Source: Volvariella volvacea V23 (lineage: Eukaryota > Basidiomycota > Agaricomycetes > Agaricales > Pluteaceae). From it: a stretch of DNA of 64,000 nt. Location of the stretch: positions 1,501,132 to 1,565,131 of the forward strand of contig KB722738.1 in assembly GCA_000349905.1 (NCBI GenBank), given 5' to 3'. Of the stretch, positions 1-11,400 are shown one piece after another (the stretch's first letter is position 1; each line of letters starts with the position of its first letter). The position numbers and the translations under genes are program-made. The notes under the pieces were generated by a model. The model searched no databases, was not told the DNA's origin, and saw only the letters and a list, made by a program, of their open reading frames with translations.

Positions 1-575
1 TCGTCAGAAGACGACTTGTCCGATAGATCGGGTATGATCTTTGCAGGTCGCTCTGCTTGTTTTGATTTCTTCCCCTTGACAACTACCCGCTGTGGTATTT
101 CGTCGTCCTCATCGTCTGAACCTAAGTCGAGCTCTTGGACTGGTCCTTGGCGGAGGTCAGCCCTAATGCGTATTCACTAATTCAATTATTGATAGCTTAT
201 GACGGGTCTTACAATCACGTACGAATTACCCTCGTCATCCAGGTCAAATTCATCGTTCAATGCATCGTCACTTGAGAGGTGTCAAGGCAAATCGAGCAAA
301 CCACGACTGACAAATACACACTCATCCATTTCGTAGTCGTCCTCCACATCCTCCCAGCCGCTTGCGGAACCATCGCTCTCGATGAATTGCTTTTTGCTTG
401 CTTTGCCGCTAGATTTGGCTTTCTTGAAAGGAATATCCTTGACCTTTTTCGTGGGTCTCGTATTGTCATCTCTGTTGTCTTGCTTCCGCTTTCCAAGCTG
501 CTTGGAGGTCGAGTAAGGCCTTATCGGCGAGAGGGGTTGTGGTGCTGGTTGCTTGTTCTTTGCTCGGCGACCCAT
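1..575 (-). CDS. nop2: 25S rRNA (cytosine-C5)-methyltransferase Nop2, N-terminal part only
   Basis: The start codon at 575 opens with MGRRAKNKQPAP, which closely resembles the beginning of fungal Nop2 proteins, nucleolar enzymes that methylate a cytosine of large-subunit rRNA and are needed for 60S assembly. What is visible is the lysine-rich and acidic low-complexity head (QLGKRKQDNRDDN, GWEDVEDDYEMDE). It continues after introns into DDALNDEFDLDDE and then DLRQGPVQELDLGSDDEDDE, with a basic KGKKSKQ stretch near base 60. The catalytic SAM-binding domain lies beyond the left edge, so the assignment rests on the N-terminus alone. Introns appear near 245-315 and 170-230. Another nucleolar protein with a similar charged head is the main alternative. 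Confidence 0.6.
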
Positions 576-680
576 GTCAGTCGCAGACTTCAGTGATCAC
601 AACGTCACTGGAGGCATGAAAAAACTTGATCTATGAGTTGTTTGTACATGTGTATATAGTGTCCATACGAAGCAACGCAT

Positions 681-1433
681 TTACCCCAGCCGTATTCCAA
701 GGATAAGACCAGCGACGAAGGACGCCCGGGGTTGAAAGTCTGCAGTTAAGAAGTCCACGAGCCAGCGCCAAGCTGAACCTATTGTTGGAGCCCTGCGCGT
801 CCCATTCTCTTCCGTCATATAGAAGAGATTCTCGAATCCAGTTGCTACACGACCCCAATCGACACGGACGACGGATCTTGAAGCCAGGAACTGAGCGAAT
901 CGAACGTCAGTAGTGCAAGTTGGTCGGTTACTTGTTGGCACTAACCTGCAGAAGAACAAAGACACCTCCGAGAAACCATGCAACCGCTTTGAGACCCTTC
1001 TTGATGAAGACTCCGGAACAAAAGCCTGCCACAGTGCCAAAGCTTAGTTGGTATACCGAGACAATGGATTCAGGCGGGGGAAGGTCAGGCGTAGAAGATT
1101 TGGCTTTCGCGTTGCCTTGAGAATAACAGTCAAGTTACGTGGTCTGTACATCACTGGTGGCGTACCTGTATCACAGTACACGGTTGCCGGGCGTGCGATG
1201 CTTGCAAGTCCCAAGCCGACTGCAGTGATTCCTGCAATCCTTACCGATGCTGTGATTATGGGACTCGGAGGTCTTGTCTTCAGTAGAGTTGTTGGGATTG
1301 CGAGGCGGTTGGAAAGACGATATGTATTTATGGTCGAGAATGGCTGTCTGCACGCTTGCAAAGGAAGACGATACTTTGGCGAAATGTTACCACATAGGTT
1401 TCGTGAAAGACGCAATCCCAGTGTGGATGTCAT
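681..1433 (-). CDS. FUN14 domain-containing mitochondrial protein
   Basis: A three-exon gene. Exon 1 encodes a basic, Ser/Arg-rich leader that looks like a mitochondrial targeting region, followed by a hydrophobic stretch (IAGITAVGLGLASIA). The next exon encodes PPESIVSVYQLSFGTVAGFC and the glycine-rich helix GLKAVAWFLGGVFVLLQ. The last encodes FLASRSVVRVDWGRVATGFE and the C-terminal helix ASFVAGLILGIRLG. This order (N-terminal membrane region, YQLSFGTVAGFCSG helix, RVDW motif, short C-terminal helix ending in G-I-R-L-G) is characteristic of FUN14 proteins. These are small mitochondrial outer-membrane proteins; the animal member FUNDC1 is a mitophagy receptor. I see no clear LC3/Atg8-interacting motif, so a mitophagy role is not supported by sequence. 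The intron between VFVLLQ and FLAS starts GTTAGT. Confidence 0.85.
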
Positions 1434-1610
1434 GGTCGGGATGTAAGTTGTAGCAAGAGATCTGACGACATGACGTTACATTTGCCCACGTGGAGTCAAA
1501 ACAATTACTATGCCACAAAGTACAGCTACATACAATGACGTCCATGCAATGAAAGCAATCAGCAGTGTCCCAATGAAAGATCATTGGATTTGGGCTTGGT
1601 CTTTCCCAAG

Positions 1611-2958
1611 TTAGGATGATAACCTCCGTTGAAGAATGCTGTACCTATCCAAAGGTCGCGAATCCCGCGCCCCTCGTACGTCCAAACGATTAGGAGACAC
1701 CAAAGTGGTCGGTATGGCAGCAACTGGACTTGTGGCCAAGTATAGGCTTGCAGTCATAGATCGAATGGAAGGTGCTCCATGCAGGCCAGGGACAGAGCCG
1801 GGTGAAGGAAGGCGCCTCGCACCCGGAATCAGCGCAATGGGTGTGCCCGGGGGGACCGTTAAATTCCTTCTATGACCACCAGTGGTAAATTTATTACTGT
1901 CCAGATAAGGTGACTGAAGCTCATCTTGGCGAGGCAGCGTTGTCAGAATCCGAGGCCGCTCAGGGAGTTGTCGGTTTCCCAGCCCATACCCGTATTGCGG
2001 TAATCGTTCTGGCGATACAGTATTAGGTTGGTATGGTTGTGGACCGATACTCGGACCACTTTGGAGTAGGATGGGGTCTGGCCGTTGAGGTTGGTGGAAA
2101 GGCATAGGCAGTTTGGGGGAACTTTGGCCAGTGATTCCCATCCTTCCATACATCTGCGCGCTAGGACGTGAAATGGGGGAGGTGGTACCACCATTCTCTG
2201 AGGTGTATTGTACCTGTTTTTGGTAGCGATTACTGCCTGAATATGCGTATGGTGATCTTGGACTCCCCCCTTGTCCTGCACCGAGAGATTCAGAAGTAAG
2301 AACTGGAATAGGATACGTGCTATCTCGAAAGTCCCACGATTTTGAACTGCTTGGTGGTTCTGGAGACTTTTCATGGGAGTCTTCGATTGACCCCGAGCGA
2401 TCGTACAATTTCTCTTCAGGATCGCGTGGAACTGGTTTGGGGATGTAGGTCATGGTCACCAGACAGAATAGGTAGAATAAAACTAACCACAAGGGTAATC
2501 AGCATCACAACCGGAGACAAGACATGCAGTACATACGCCAGCCAGAAAACGCCCAACCGCCATAGATGATAGAAAGACCACCAATGTCACAAGCCATCTG
2601 AGAACCTTCACGATGTTAAGTTCCGGAGGTTGTGAAGAGGCTCAAGCCTACCTAGATTCTCGCAAGGGAGGGTATTTCGGAATACGGCGAAGGCTAGTGT
2701 CCCGCCTTAAGATCAATGGATTACATATTGTGCTCCGGGGGAGGTGAAGGCATACCAAATTGTAGAGCAAGGAAACACGAGATGCGTGCAGCGTCCAACC
2801 AATGGCTGAAATGCACAACCATCCTGATATGCATTTAGTTAAGCAATTCCGTACTACAGCCAAACTTGAACGCACATGAGGTACATCATGATAATTCCGG
2901 CACCATGGATGGCAACAAGGGCGATGATTAGACTACCTGTATATGCTTTGAGTGGCAT
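1611..2958 (-). CDS. four-helix (MARVEL-like) membrane protein with Pro/Ser-rich tail, copy A
   Basis: No named family member is recognised with certainty. Joining five exons in phase gives four hydrophobic segments. Helix 1 is GSLIIALVAIHGAGIIMMYL; helix 2 starts at HWLDAARISCFLALQF; a third region follows around GGTLAFAVFRN; helix 4 is WAFSGWLLFYLFCLVTMTYI. The loop before helix 4 has two cysteines (LPCENL and MACDIG). A long tail of about 280 residues follows, rich in Pro, Ser, Gln and Tyr and probably cytoplasmic and disordered. Four helices, a cysteine pair in the last extracellular loop and a disordered tail match the MARVEL-like proteins common in basidiomycetes. The start at 2958 (MPLKAYTG) is the first Met that keeps helix 1 open. 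The gene at 28091 has the same exon plan. Substrate or partner unknown. Confidence 0.6.
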
Positions 2959-3623
2959 TTCGTGAGTACCTTGCATATCTTACGCTCTCCTGCAGAAAGG
3001 GAACTCCACTCCCGTGCGAGATAAATTGCATAAAGAACAGTCCAAGCAATGCATTGAAGGGTTGACAATGCTTGAGCGCGACATAAGATCAGACTCACTA
3101 GCCGTCACTTATCGTGGACATAGGCTTACCAAAAATCAAAATACGGATTTTCTTGAAGATCGACCATGCTCTTACGGACATGGTATTAGTACCCTGTTCG
3201 CTAGCGCCTCACAGAACAGACACGGATTCTGGGGATTAAAAAAGGGGTGAATTAAGAAAAAAAGCGTCTCCAGGACAGCTAATAGAGGGATAGAACAGAA
3301 AAAAAGAGCCCCAGGCCGAGGGGAACGAATTGTGGAAGTGGAAAACCAGTCCAAGACTCAACTGCCATCGAAACTCCATGTATAACACCGCTGGGGGTGT
3401 TCCCTGACGGACACCTGTCACACCCTTGATGGAGTAAAGACGCACTCTCCGTCAACAACTCGACACAGGCCGTTGTCAACTAACACTTCAACGCTTGGCC
3501 ATCGCTGCAAAGGGTGTTAGCAACAGGACCTCACGTTGTATTCGCGGAGATGCACCAGCGTGACAACGCGTCACTAACTTACGTGCATTCAATCTTGCTC
3601 CCTATCCTTGATTCAGAGTAATT
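2959..3623. promoter_or_regulatory. divergent intergenic region between membrane gene A and the proton channel
   Basis: About 665 bases separate two divergently transcribed starts (minus-strand gene at 2958, plus-strand gene at 3624). The short open frames inside have no recognisable protein signature and no splice-consistent extension, so I read this as a shared promoter region plus 5' UTRs. An A-rich stretch lies at about 3234-3306. No TATA box could be assigned with confidence. Confidence 0.45.
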
Positions 3624-4365
3624 ATGTCGGCGTCGGAGGAGCAGCAACTTCTCCCGGCTCACACACACCAATTCTGTGGCACTCCTCAGTCGGAGTTGAG
3701 GTCAAATGAAACAATTCGTGCAAAGGCTCAGCAGACACTGGAGAGTCCTGCTACACATATCCTGGTTATATTATTGGTAGGATGCTCTCCGGAATGCGCT
3801 ATGCCTGGTCTTGTTGACGGGAGCCAGTCCACAATAGACGCCATTTGCGTCTTTTCTGGAATCGCGTACTTATTCCTGACACCAGGGTGCGAGCCAGACC
3901 CAGAGTTACCGCTGTGGCTCAAGGTGTTGGACCACATATCCTTGACCATAACCTCCGTCTTCCTAGTCGAGATACCAATTAATCTCTGGGCTTTTGGTCT
4001 GAACTATTTCAACCCCTTGGGATACAAGGTCTATGGCTTGTTGCATATCTTTGATGCGTTCATCATCGTCACGACCTTCACCCTTGAAGTGGGCCTGAAG
4101 GGGCGGGAAGGAGAACTTGCTGGATTGCTTATCATATTTCGTCTATGGAGATTAGTCAAACTTATTGGAGGTAGGATGCATATCCACATGTCGTTGCTGC
4201 CACGACCTGATCATGCTGTTAGGGCTTGCTGCAGGGGCAGGGGAGATCAGCGAAGAACAAGCACAAGCCCTGGACGAAGCGAAAAAGGAGGTGGAAATAC
4301 TGAGAACACAGGTGATAATGGTAGAAAATGAAAATATTCTGTTGCGCCAAAGACTACAGCTGTGA
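3624..4365 (+). CDS. voltage-gated proton channel, Hv1 type
   Basis: Three exons (introns 3777-3827 and 4171-4222, both about 50 nt and in phase) give a protein of about 212 residues. It is a lone voltage-sensor domain with four transmembrane helices and no pore domain, like animal Hv1 and the known fungal proton channels. S1 is ILVILLSTIDAICVFSGIAY; its Asp aligns with the selectivity Asp of human Hv1 (D112). S2 contains SVFLVEIPINLWAFG with a conserved Glu. S3 has HIFDAFIIVTTFTLE with the charge-transfer Asp. S4 is FRLWRLVKLIGG, with gating charges Arg, Arg, Lys at three-residue spacing. After S4 comes a C-terminal coiled coil (QALDEAKKEVEILRTQVIMV), which in Hv1 drives dimerisation. Expected role: voltage- and pH-gated proton export across the plasma membrane. 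Membrane-protein genes lie on both sides on the opposite strand. Confidence 0.85.
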
Positions 4366-4594
4366 ATTTATTACTAGGTGCCTAGTACACGTGCGTACCC
4401 AACTGCTAGCGTGTATTAATGTAGTGCATTATATATGTGTAGGATATTTGTATAATTATGAAGTCAGTGATTGTACTGTCCAGGTGTCGTGGCTGTTGTG
4501 CGTCTAATGCTACATAAAGGAGGAATCATGACAGAATGCTGGGGCTTTGGTGTGGAGTAGTGAAGACATGAAAAAAATGGGATTGCGTAACGGT

Positions 4595-5890
4595 TCAAAG
4601 GGAGTCTGCTCGTACCCATTCCGACATTTTCGGTTTAGGTATTGGCAAATTGTGGTCTTCTACCCTATCAGGGAAAGGCGACGAGCGGCCCTCACTGACC
4701 AGTGGACTTGCCTGACAAGACATAGTGTATGGCTCGTGAAAACGTTCCACAAAGCGTGAAGTCTGGGTTTCAAAGGAGCTCGCAGATCTCGAATGCGCGT
4801 GAGTAGAGGAAATTGGCCGGATGAGACCATGCGTGGACTTGGGTGCAAATGGCACGTCAATACCACGCCGGACTTGTCCTGTTTGAGCCCAAGGTGCCCT
4901 TTCCACGGCTGGGGCAGCCGATACAACGCCTCCGGTGGCGGATTCAATATCTCTCGACCGTTGTGGCTTTTCTTGCCCACCAAAGTGGCCAATGGCGATA
5001 TTGAGGCCTGAAGTGCTAAACCAATGGACGCGGTAAGGTGACTGGGACCATATCTTTGCGCATACTCGACGATGGATGAAAGTGGTGATAAGCAGGGTGA
5101 AAAAGAATGTTAACACTGAGAATGAAATGGACGAGGGCTTCCGTTAGCTCTGATGGAGTACAATAGTAGGATGGCAAACATTACAGAAGAAGCCGGAGAA
5201 CCAAGTCGATTGGACGAGCAATGCCATTGAGGCATGAACACGAGGTTCAGCTTGACGGTTTGGTAAGTCATGAAACGAACTTGGTTAATTCTGGAGGTTA
5301 CCTCTTGCTGGCACACTGATCAGGGCATAGCTAACTGTCCAGCTAATAGCAGAACCTGCGGTGTTGTAAATGCATTTTCAGTATCAAATGGAAAAGGACT
5401 CATGCGAAGTGGCAGGGACAAACTTACCGATCTGACAAGTGCTGAGCACAGCAGACCACACACATTCAAACATCATCCATGACGTCTTTGCGTAGGGAAA
5501 TAATAACTCCACGAGGCCCCTTGATCCACAGGGTTATGAGAGCGATTCGTTACATTGAGTTTATAGGCAAGGAGGTTGGCGGTTCACTTACAATGTGACG
5601 CAGATAAGTGATATAGAATTCGTAAAAACCATGAAAATGCTAGTAGGCGAAACTGTGGGCACCTCGATCATCGGTACTTGTTATGTGAACGTGTCACAGA
5701 CGTACGCGGTATTTGAGCAACACTCGAGACATGAAGATTCCATACTGTGAACAGTAGTCCAAGTAAGCAGGCGTTAAATATCAGGGCTGACAATAACTGG
5801 TGAGTAGATCCTTGTCACTGGTCCTGTAAACCACGCACCCAACAAGACAAAACGAGTGATCAAAAATGGGTTGAAAATGGGTTGTTGCAT
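4595..5890 (-). CDS. four-helix (MARVEL-like) membrane protein, copy B
   Basis: Reconstructed from about six exons joined in phase. Helix 1 is LLSALIFNACLLGLLFTVWN; helix 2 follows at MVFTNSISLICVTLGLVELL; helix 3 is TSWMMFECVWSAVLSTCQIG; helix 4 is STWFSGFFLLTFFFTLLITT. A tail of about 155 residues rich in Ser, Arg and Pro ends at 4595. The TSWMMFECVWSAVL helix resembles the RVWFECTWVGIYW helix of the neighbouring copy C, which supports a common family. The first exon (start at 5890, MQQPIFNPFLITRF) is the weakest part, because its donor would be a non-ideal GTCTTG, although the resulting intron has the usual 52 nt. Unlike copies A and C, no cysteine pair is seen before helix 4. Function unknown. 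Confidence 0.55.
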
Positions 5891-6461
5891 GGGAGATAGC
5901 AGAAAGTTATCAACGAGGGCGTTGAAATTAGGTGTAAAGGACAGAAAATGAAGGATAGTATATCGTAAATTTCACGGAGACCAGCAACCAGAAAAGAGTG
6001 AAAGTGAATGGTTCTTAATGCCTGGGACCAGCAACGCCGTCAAAGGAGGGAAGAGTGCTGCTGCATTTCTTATTATATAGGTGTGAAAGAAGTTGCATTG
6101 TTCAACCACTTCCTTTTGGGAACAATGTCTGAACAATAAGAACAAGGGACCCCAGTACTGTGCAACCAATCCTAATCTTGGCCAACATCGCAACCCTGTT
6201 CAATTTAACAGAATATTCTCCACAACCCACAAGAGAGCGTCCTGATGGTTACAGGTCAACAAGAAGTGTCTATGCGATCGTAAAGTAATGATTGCCCCAA
6301 CCAGTTGAGCCCAAAGTACCTACTAATAGAGCAAACCGACGATAACCCTAATCTACTAATACAACACCGCACAGGGCGTATGAATACACGATCTCCTTGG
6401 TCGCAAACGCGTCCTGCGCAAGCCCAGCAGCAACCGAAGACGGTCAGAAAACATTTTATAA
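5891..6461. other. intergenic region between membrane genes B and C
   Basis: About 570 bases, AT-richer than its flanks. It must hold the 5' region of copy B and the 3' region of copy C, both minus strand. Short open frames exist, but none shows a domain, codon pattern or splice context I can support. Confidence 0.4.
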
Positions 6462-7944
6462 TCATTGAGGTGGCACCGCGTTATATGCACTAATGTTACT
6501 CAAGTCGAGCATGGGCGGTCGGTGATCTCCACCCAACCTCGATGAAGTTCGTGGACCGGTCGGTCTGAAGCTGCGAGAGATCGAAGCGTCTGATGGTACC
6601 GTGGTGCCCGCAATAGTACCTTGCACTGTCCTTGCGGATGACGACACCCTGGCCCGGGAGCGTGAGGTTGTGGGCTGTGAGATGATATCCGCACGGGGCC
6701 AGTTGCCTAATGGCGGGGGTGACGGGGGAAGCTCTCTCTGGAGCGTTGGTTCAGAATTAGAAGGCGCAGATAGTGATGACGCATGTAAGAAAGAGGATTG
6801 AACGTATTGCGGATATAGGTTGATCGGGGATGTCGATAGCGGGCTGATCTGCTGTCGACGGGTCGAGTATGCAACAGGTGCTGGTGGTGGCGGAGCAGGT
6901 TGCGCAAAGTTACTCGGTGGTCGGTAGTGCTCAATTGCATAATCGGATAACCCAGCATTGTAAATAGCCGCAGGCGCTGGTCGTCTTGGCTTCGGGGCTG
7001 CGATGGTGGAACGGGGTACTGGATTGCTAAATTGAGCCGCGGCGGGTGACGGAGGTGCACTCGGCAAAGTACAATGGGCGCTCCACGGGAAATCTTGAAC
7101 TTGACATTGCCAGATGGATGGGTCGTGTTGGAAAATTATAAGGGAAGAAACAACCATGATGAATAGGTATCCTAATACTGTAGGTTTGGGAGATTGTAGG
7201 TTACTGTCCGAAGTTGCAATGAGACGCCTACAATGATGCCACTCACGAATTATAGTGCAAAGCCAGGTGAAAGCCAACAACACCTGTGTTGAGGCGCAAC
7301 CATCCTTAATCAGTACTTGGGCCGCTGGTAGACATGGAGAGGTTAAGTGGGGCAGCTGGGATTGCTAAAAGTCACTTGCCATGGGAACTGTCACACATAA
7401 CCGGAGGGCCAATTGCTGAAAGCGCAGAAGCGCCGGCTACGGGCGCAACATAACGGGTGGCCTGTTACACGATGCACACGATCACAGGGCATGGAGAACA
7501 CACACCAAGTTCCAGAAGCCAGTAGATGCCAACCCAGGTGCATTCAAACCAGACCCTCCCTGTTATGGCGTTCTTCTGGGCAAGTTCTAGGAAGATGCTG
7601 ACCCATAATCGGGCAAATGAGTGGGAAATAAATTAGGATTATATGGGCCTCACATTGCAAAGATGTAAACAAGTCCAAAAGCACCGACGAAGGTCAGGTA
7701 TGTGTCGACTTGCACTGACAACTCATCATAAGTATTTGGGCCACACTGTGACATTCGGTTGACATACGCTCGTTCTGGAGCGCCCGCGATAGACTCAGAT
7801 TCCATACGGCGACGCTGGCAATGATGGCATTGCAGACAATGAAAAGACCTTGGAGTATTATTCATTAGCATTTGAATTTCTTGGCCTTGCCAAGTGCAAC
7901 GCACCAAAAACCAGATATCGAAGGACTTTCAAAACGTTTTGCAT
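6462..7944 (-). CDS. four-helix (MARVEL-like) membrane protein with Pro-rich tail, copy C
   Basis: The clearest family member. Exons joined in phase give MQNVLKVLRYLVFGLFIVCN as the start (7944), then AIIASVAVWNLSLSRALQNE. Helix 2 is DTYLTFVGAFGLVYIFAIIF, helix 3 is GRVWFECTWVGIYWLLEL, then AGASALSAIGPPVMCDSS. After a further exon boundary DGCASTQVLLAFTWLCTI leads into helix 4 (YLFIMVVSSLIIF). The two cysteines (VMCD and DGCAS) bracket the last loop. The tail of about 200 residues is very rich in Pro, Ser and Ala and is probably cytoplasmic and disordered. The arrangement fits MARVEL-type tetraspan proteins, which sit in plasma membrane or trafficking membranes. No enzymatic motif is present and no substrate can be inferred. 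Confidence 0.7.
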
Positions 7945-8412
7945 GGTAATCGCATATAGAAGTGGTTGAAGTGAGCGTGGGGGACCGTTCGACGGTACTT
8001 GCTGTGGGTCGAGAAAGACAGACCAGCTTTGCAAATGAGGGGATTGATGGAGGGAATGGGTACTTGTCGCTCGTTAGCGGATTCAAACTCAGCTCAGCCG
8101 AAAATTATCCCTATGCATAATATATTATTTATATAAATCTATAAGACGCCCTGCCACCCAATGCCCTGCCACCCATCGAACGTGACAGGCTGAATATGTG
8201 CAAGCATAGATAACGGGAAGCTGAGGAATGCGCCCTACACCCCGGATGTGGACCAGCACTCTGTCCATATGTACCTGCATGAACTTCCTGCCACTTCCGG
8301 CTGGAAGGAAAATCTCCTGCGCCATATTACCGAAGTAGCGTTCATGTCATACACCGTAAGATCACAAGGTGTACGTGGTTCCCTCTGACCCCAAATCAGT
8401 ATTAGGCATCAT
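7945..8412. other. intergenic region with a short direct repeat
   Basis: About 470 bases between the start of membrane gene C and the end of the PP4R1-like gene. No gene is supported. Near 8146-8176 a 14-base unit, tgccctgccaccca, occurs twice in a row with a one-base spacer. It is too short to call a satellite. Confidence 0.45.
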
Positions 8413-11400
8413 TCATAGGGATGCGCTTCGTGAGGAGTCACAAGGCAGGTCGATGTGCTGAAAGCCAAGGCAATCAATAAAAGAAATAAGGGCGCGATGA
8501 TCTATGTGCTTACTTTGATAGCTAGTGTTTAATGTGGGCGGTCGAGAAAAGATGGCAGGGTTTTGGACACGCCGAAGCGGAGGACGGTGTGGCCTCGGTG
8601 TTGGTGTCAATTCAGATTCACTCCCCTCCTCCCCCATTGCCTCCACAACCGCCTCTGTATCTGTGGAAGCCCAAGGAGCAAACTCTGCCACATATGCCCG
8701 GACTTGGTGTGCATCGTCTGACGTAAGGAGTTGTAGAAGACTCGTAAAGCTCCCAGGAAATTCCTTCTCTTCGTGTCGCATTTGTCCTGTTGGAGTCAAT
8801 GAGACCATGAGGTCGATTGGACACTCTACCTGAAGCTCACCTGCCATGGTGGCCACAAGCCGTGCAATGCCGATCCGGACACCGATAACAGGATCACTGG
8901 CCAGCCTACGAATGCTATCCCAAAATATCCCATCTGTTGTTATTGACAGCGTCCGCGTGTCCGTCAAAATTTGCTGGCAAGAGACAAAACTATCACCAAA
9001 CACTTTAGTGGGTTACAGATTCCATGTCTAGATTGCACCTACGTCATTCTTCCTCTGTGGGCACTGGCGGACCCAAAGGTTTGTAGATGATCCCGCAGTT
9101 CCATTAATACGGAAGGATGCCGTGATGCTAGTGTGGTCCATATCAAGGGGAGCTGTGGACGGTTCTAAAACTGGTGGTATGACGAGAAATATATGAGACC
9201 TACCGCTGATACCGCCGCTTCTCTAACTGCTGCCACAGCATCGTCTAGTGCTTTGCAGAAAAGCTCTACTGTCACGGGCACCAGGTAATCCTCATTCATG
9301 AAACTCGTCAGCGCCTTTGTCACAGACTCCCTCTCCCTCCATGCTTCAAATACACCTTTTTGCCACAAGTCGTTTACACTCTGTAACCCACGCAGTGACT
9401 GTCCCGCCTCTAAATTGTTGATAAAAAGATCGAGGCAGTCTACAGCCTTTTTTCTGACATCCGGGTCCGAGCAGCAGACTGAGTCCCACCAGACAGCAAC
9501 GAGATCCCTAGACGCATTGGTGGGGCCGATGATCCTGGCGAGCTCACCAAGACTCGCTGCAATTGTCTTTCGCACCTTGAGAGACCTATTCGCGGCCAGG
9601 TCGTGATAAGCCTCTCGAAGTTCATGCCACCGTGATGCCCCAACTGCCATAGCTACTGCAGGAAAATTGAAAGCAATTATATGCGGTCTTTCCGGGTTGA
9701 TGTAGAACAACTCGAGCAACTCCGTTGGATCCGTGGTAGTGATTTCCTGTAGCTCGGGAGATTTTACTGTACTTATCTGAAGGCCGTTGCCGGTATCAGA
9801 GATGATGATGTGTGAGTTTTTGGGTGCTTGAGCCTCATGTTCGCCATTGCGTACATCCTGGTCCTGCTTGCGACCTAGGAAAAGCTGTAAAAGCTCCCTT
9901 GGAGGACCCTCAAAATCCTCGTGGAATGCATAAAGAACCTCGCCCAAGGCCTCCAGCACTCCATTTCGTACGTTATGCGACTCATCAATACTGAGGGGCA
10001 CAATCGTTTCCAATGCGAGGGTGCGGCGTTGCGATGATGTCAACCGTGAAAGTACAGCAGGCAGGGCGAACAGCGCGGAATGACGGACATCTGAGTAAGA
10101 ATCTGCACGCAAGGACGCAAATACGGGAAGCTTAAGGGGTTGAGCATCAGCAGTGATGTAATACGGGGGATAGCTTCACCCACCAACGAATATTGAACAA
10201 GTTCTTCTGGAACGACCTTAGCAAGGGCTCCCAGCGCATACGCCGCTTCCTGTCTGACCCACGTAACAGGATCCTTGCTAACTCTTTGCACCTCCTTAAC
10301 AAATGCCTCCTTGACGTCTTCTTCAAGTGTTCCTAGACTAGGTGTGAGGCAAACAAGAAAGATGTTATCCCAAATGAAAGGACGTACCACTAGCCGTCAC
10401 AGCGGCCATAAGGCTCATACTAGAATATTTTCCAACGGCTGCCTGCTCGACCTCCTCATCAAGATCACGCTCCTCTACTCTCTCACCACGCAAACCGGAC
10501 CACGCAATCTCTGGTTGATAATCTGGCATGCACAACGGAGGGTCTATGCCATCAGGGGATGGATTCCTCCCATGTATTGTTGTCACATCCGGCGGAGGGC
10601 TCAGTTGGCGACCCCTGGGACGCGGACTTCCGTGAGGTAGCGTAGTATTCAGAGCCAAAGTTGGAGAACATTCTGAAGGTTTGCACCACGAAAGGACAGT
10701 AGGAGTATTTACAGCCAAATTAGGGCTGTGTGCTGACGCCAATGTTTCTGAGGAGGAGGTAGACACGTCTGAGGTGGGCGAAGGCGTGGAACTCTGGGAG
10801 CTGTCTGGTGAATCAGAGTTGGGTGGAGCGGGAGGATAGATAGGAAAGTAGGGGTTAATCGAGTCGCGTTGATCTTCAGACCGGATAGTTGAATCACCAT
10901 TGAGGGCAGTTGCACCGGTTTCTGGTTGTCCGTGGCTGGCAAGCGTTACGCTACCACCGTCGTCATCCTCATCATCAAGTCTGCCCATGCCAATGACAAC
11001 CTGATGGATAATTTCTTCTCTGAGCATGGCTCTTTCAGAAGGACCAAAATAACCAATAAAAAAGTCTCGAGCATCCTCCTGTTCAAGTTCGTCATACCGC
11101 ACAGCCGGAGGGGGCGAGGGCTCTCGGGTAGGCAGACCCAACTCGTCAGCTTTCTTCATACGAGACAACAACTTGACGACAGCATATCTTGCTGCACCGC
11201 CCAACATGCTGTCGGGATTGAGTAGAAATGTGCCGAGAATGGGCGTGAAAGCAGCGACAGAAACCGAGTCGGTGGCTGCATTTGTTGACTCCTCTGGGGA
11301 ATCTGGGGACTCTGATACGAGGTGACACCGCTTAAAAGGCAAACATGTGAGCAAGGATCAAGATCAACACAGAACTCATTACCGAATAGAACCACCAGAC

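Noticed and set aside
8146..8176. Possible minisatellite (two 14-base units)
   Set aside because: Only two copies, too short to distinguish from chance or to call a tandem array.
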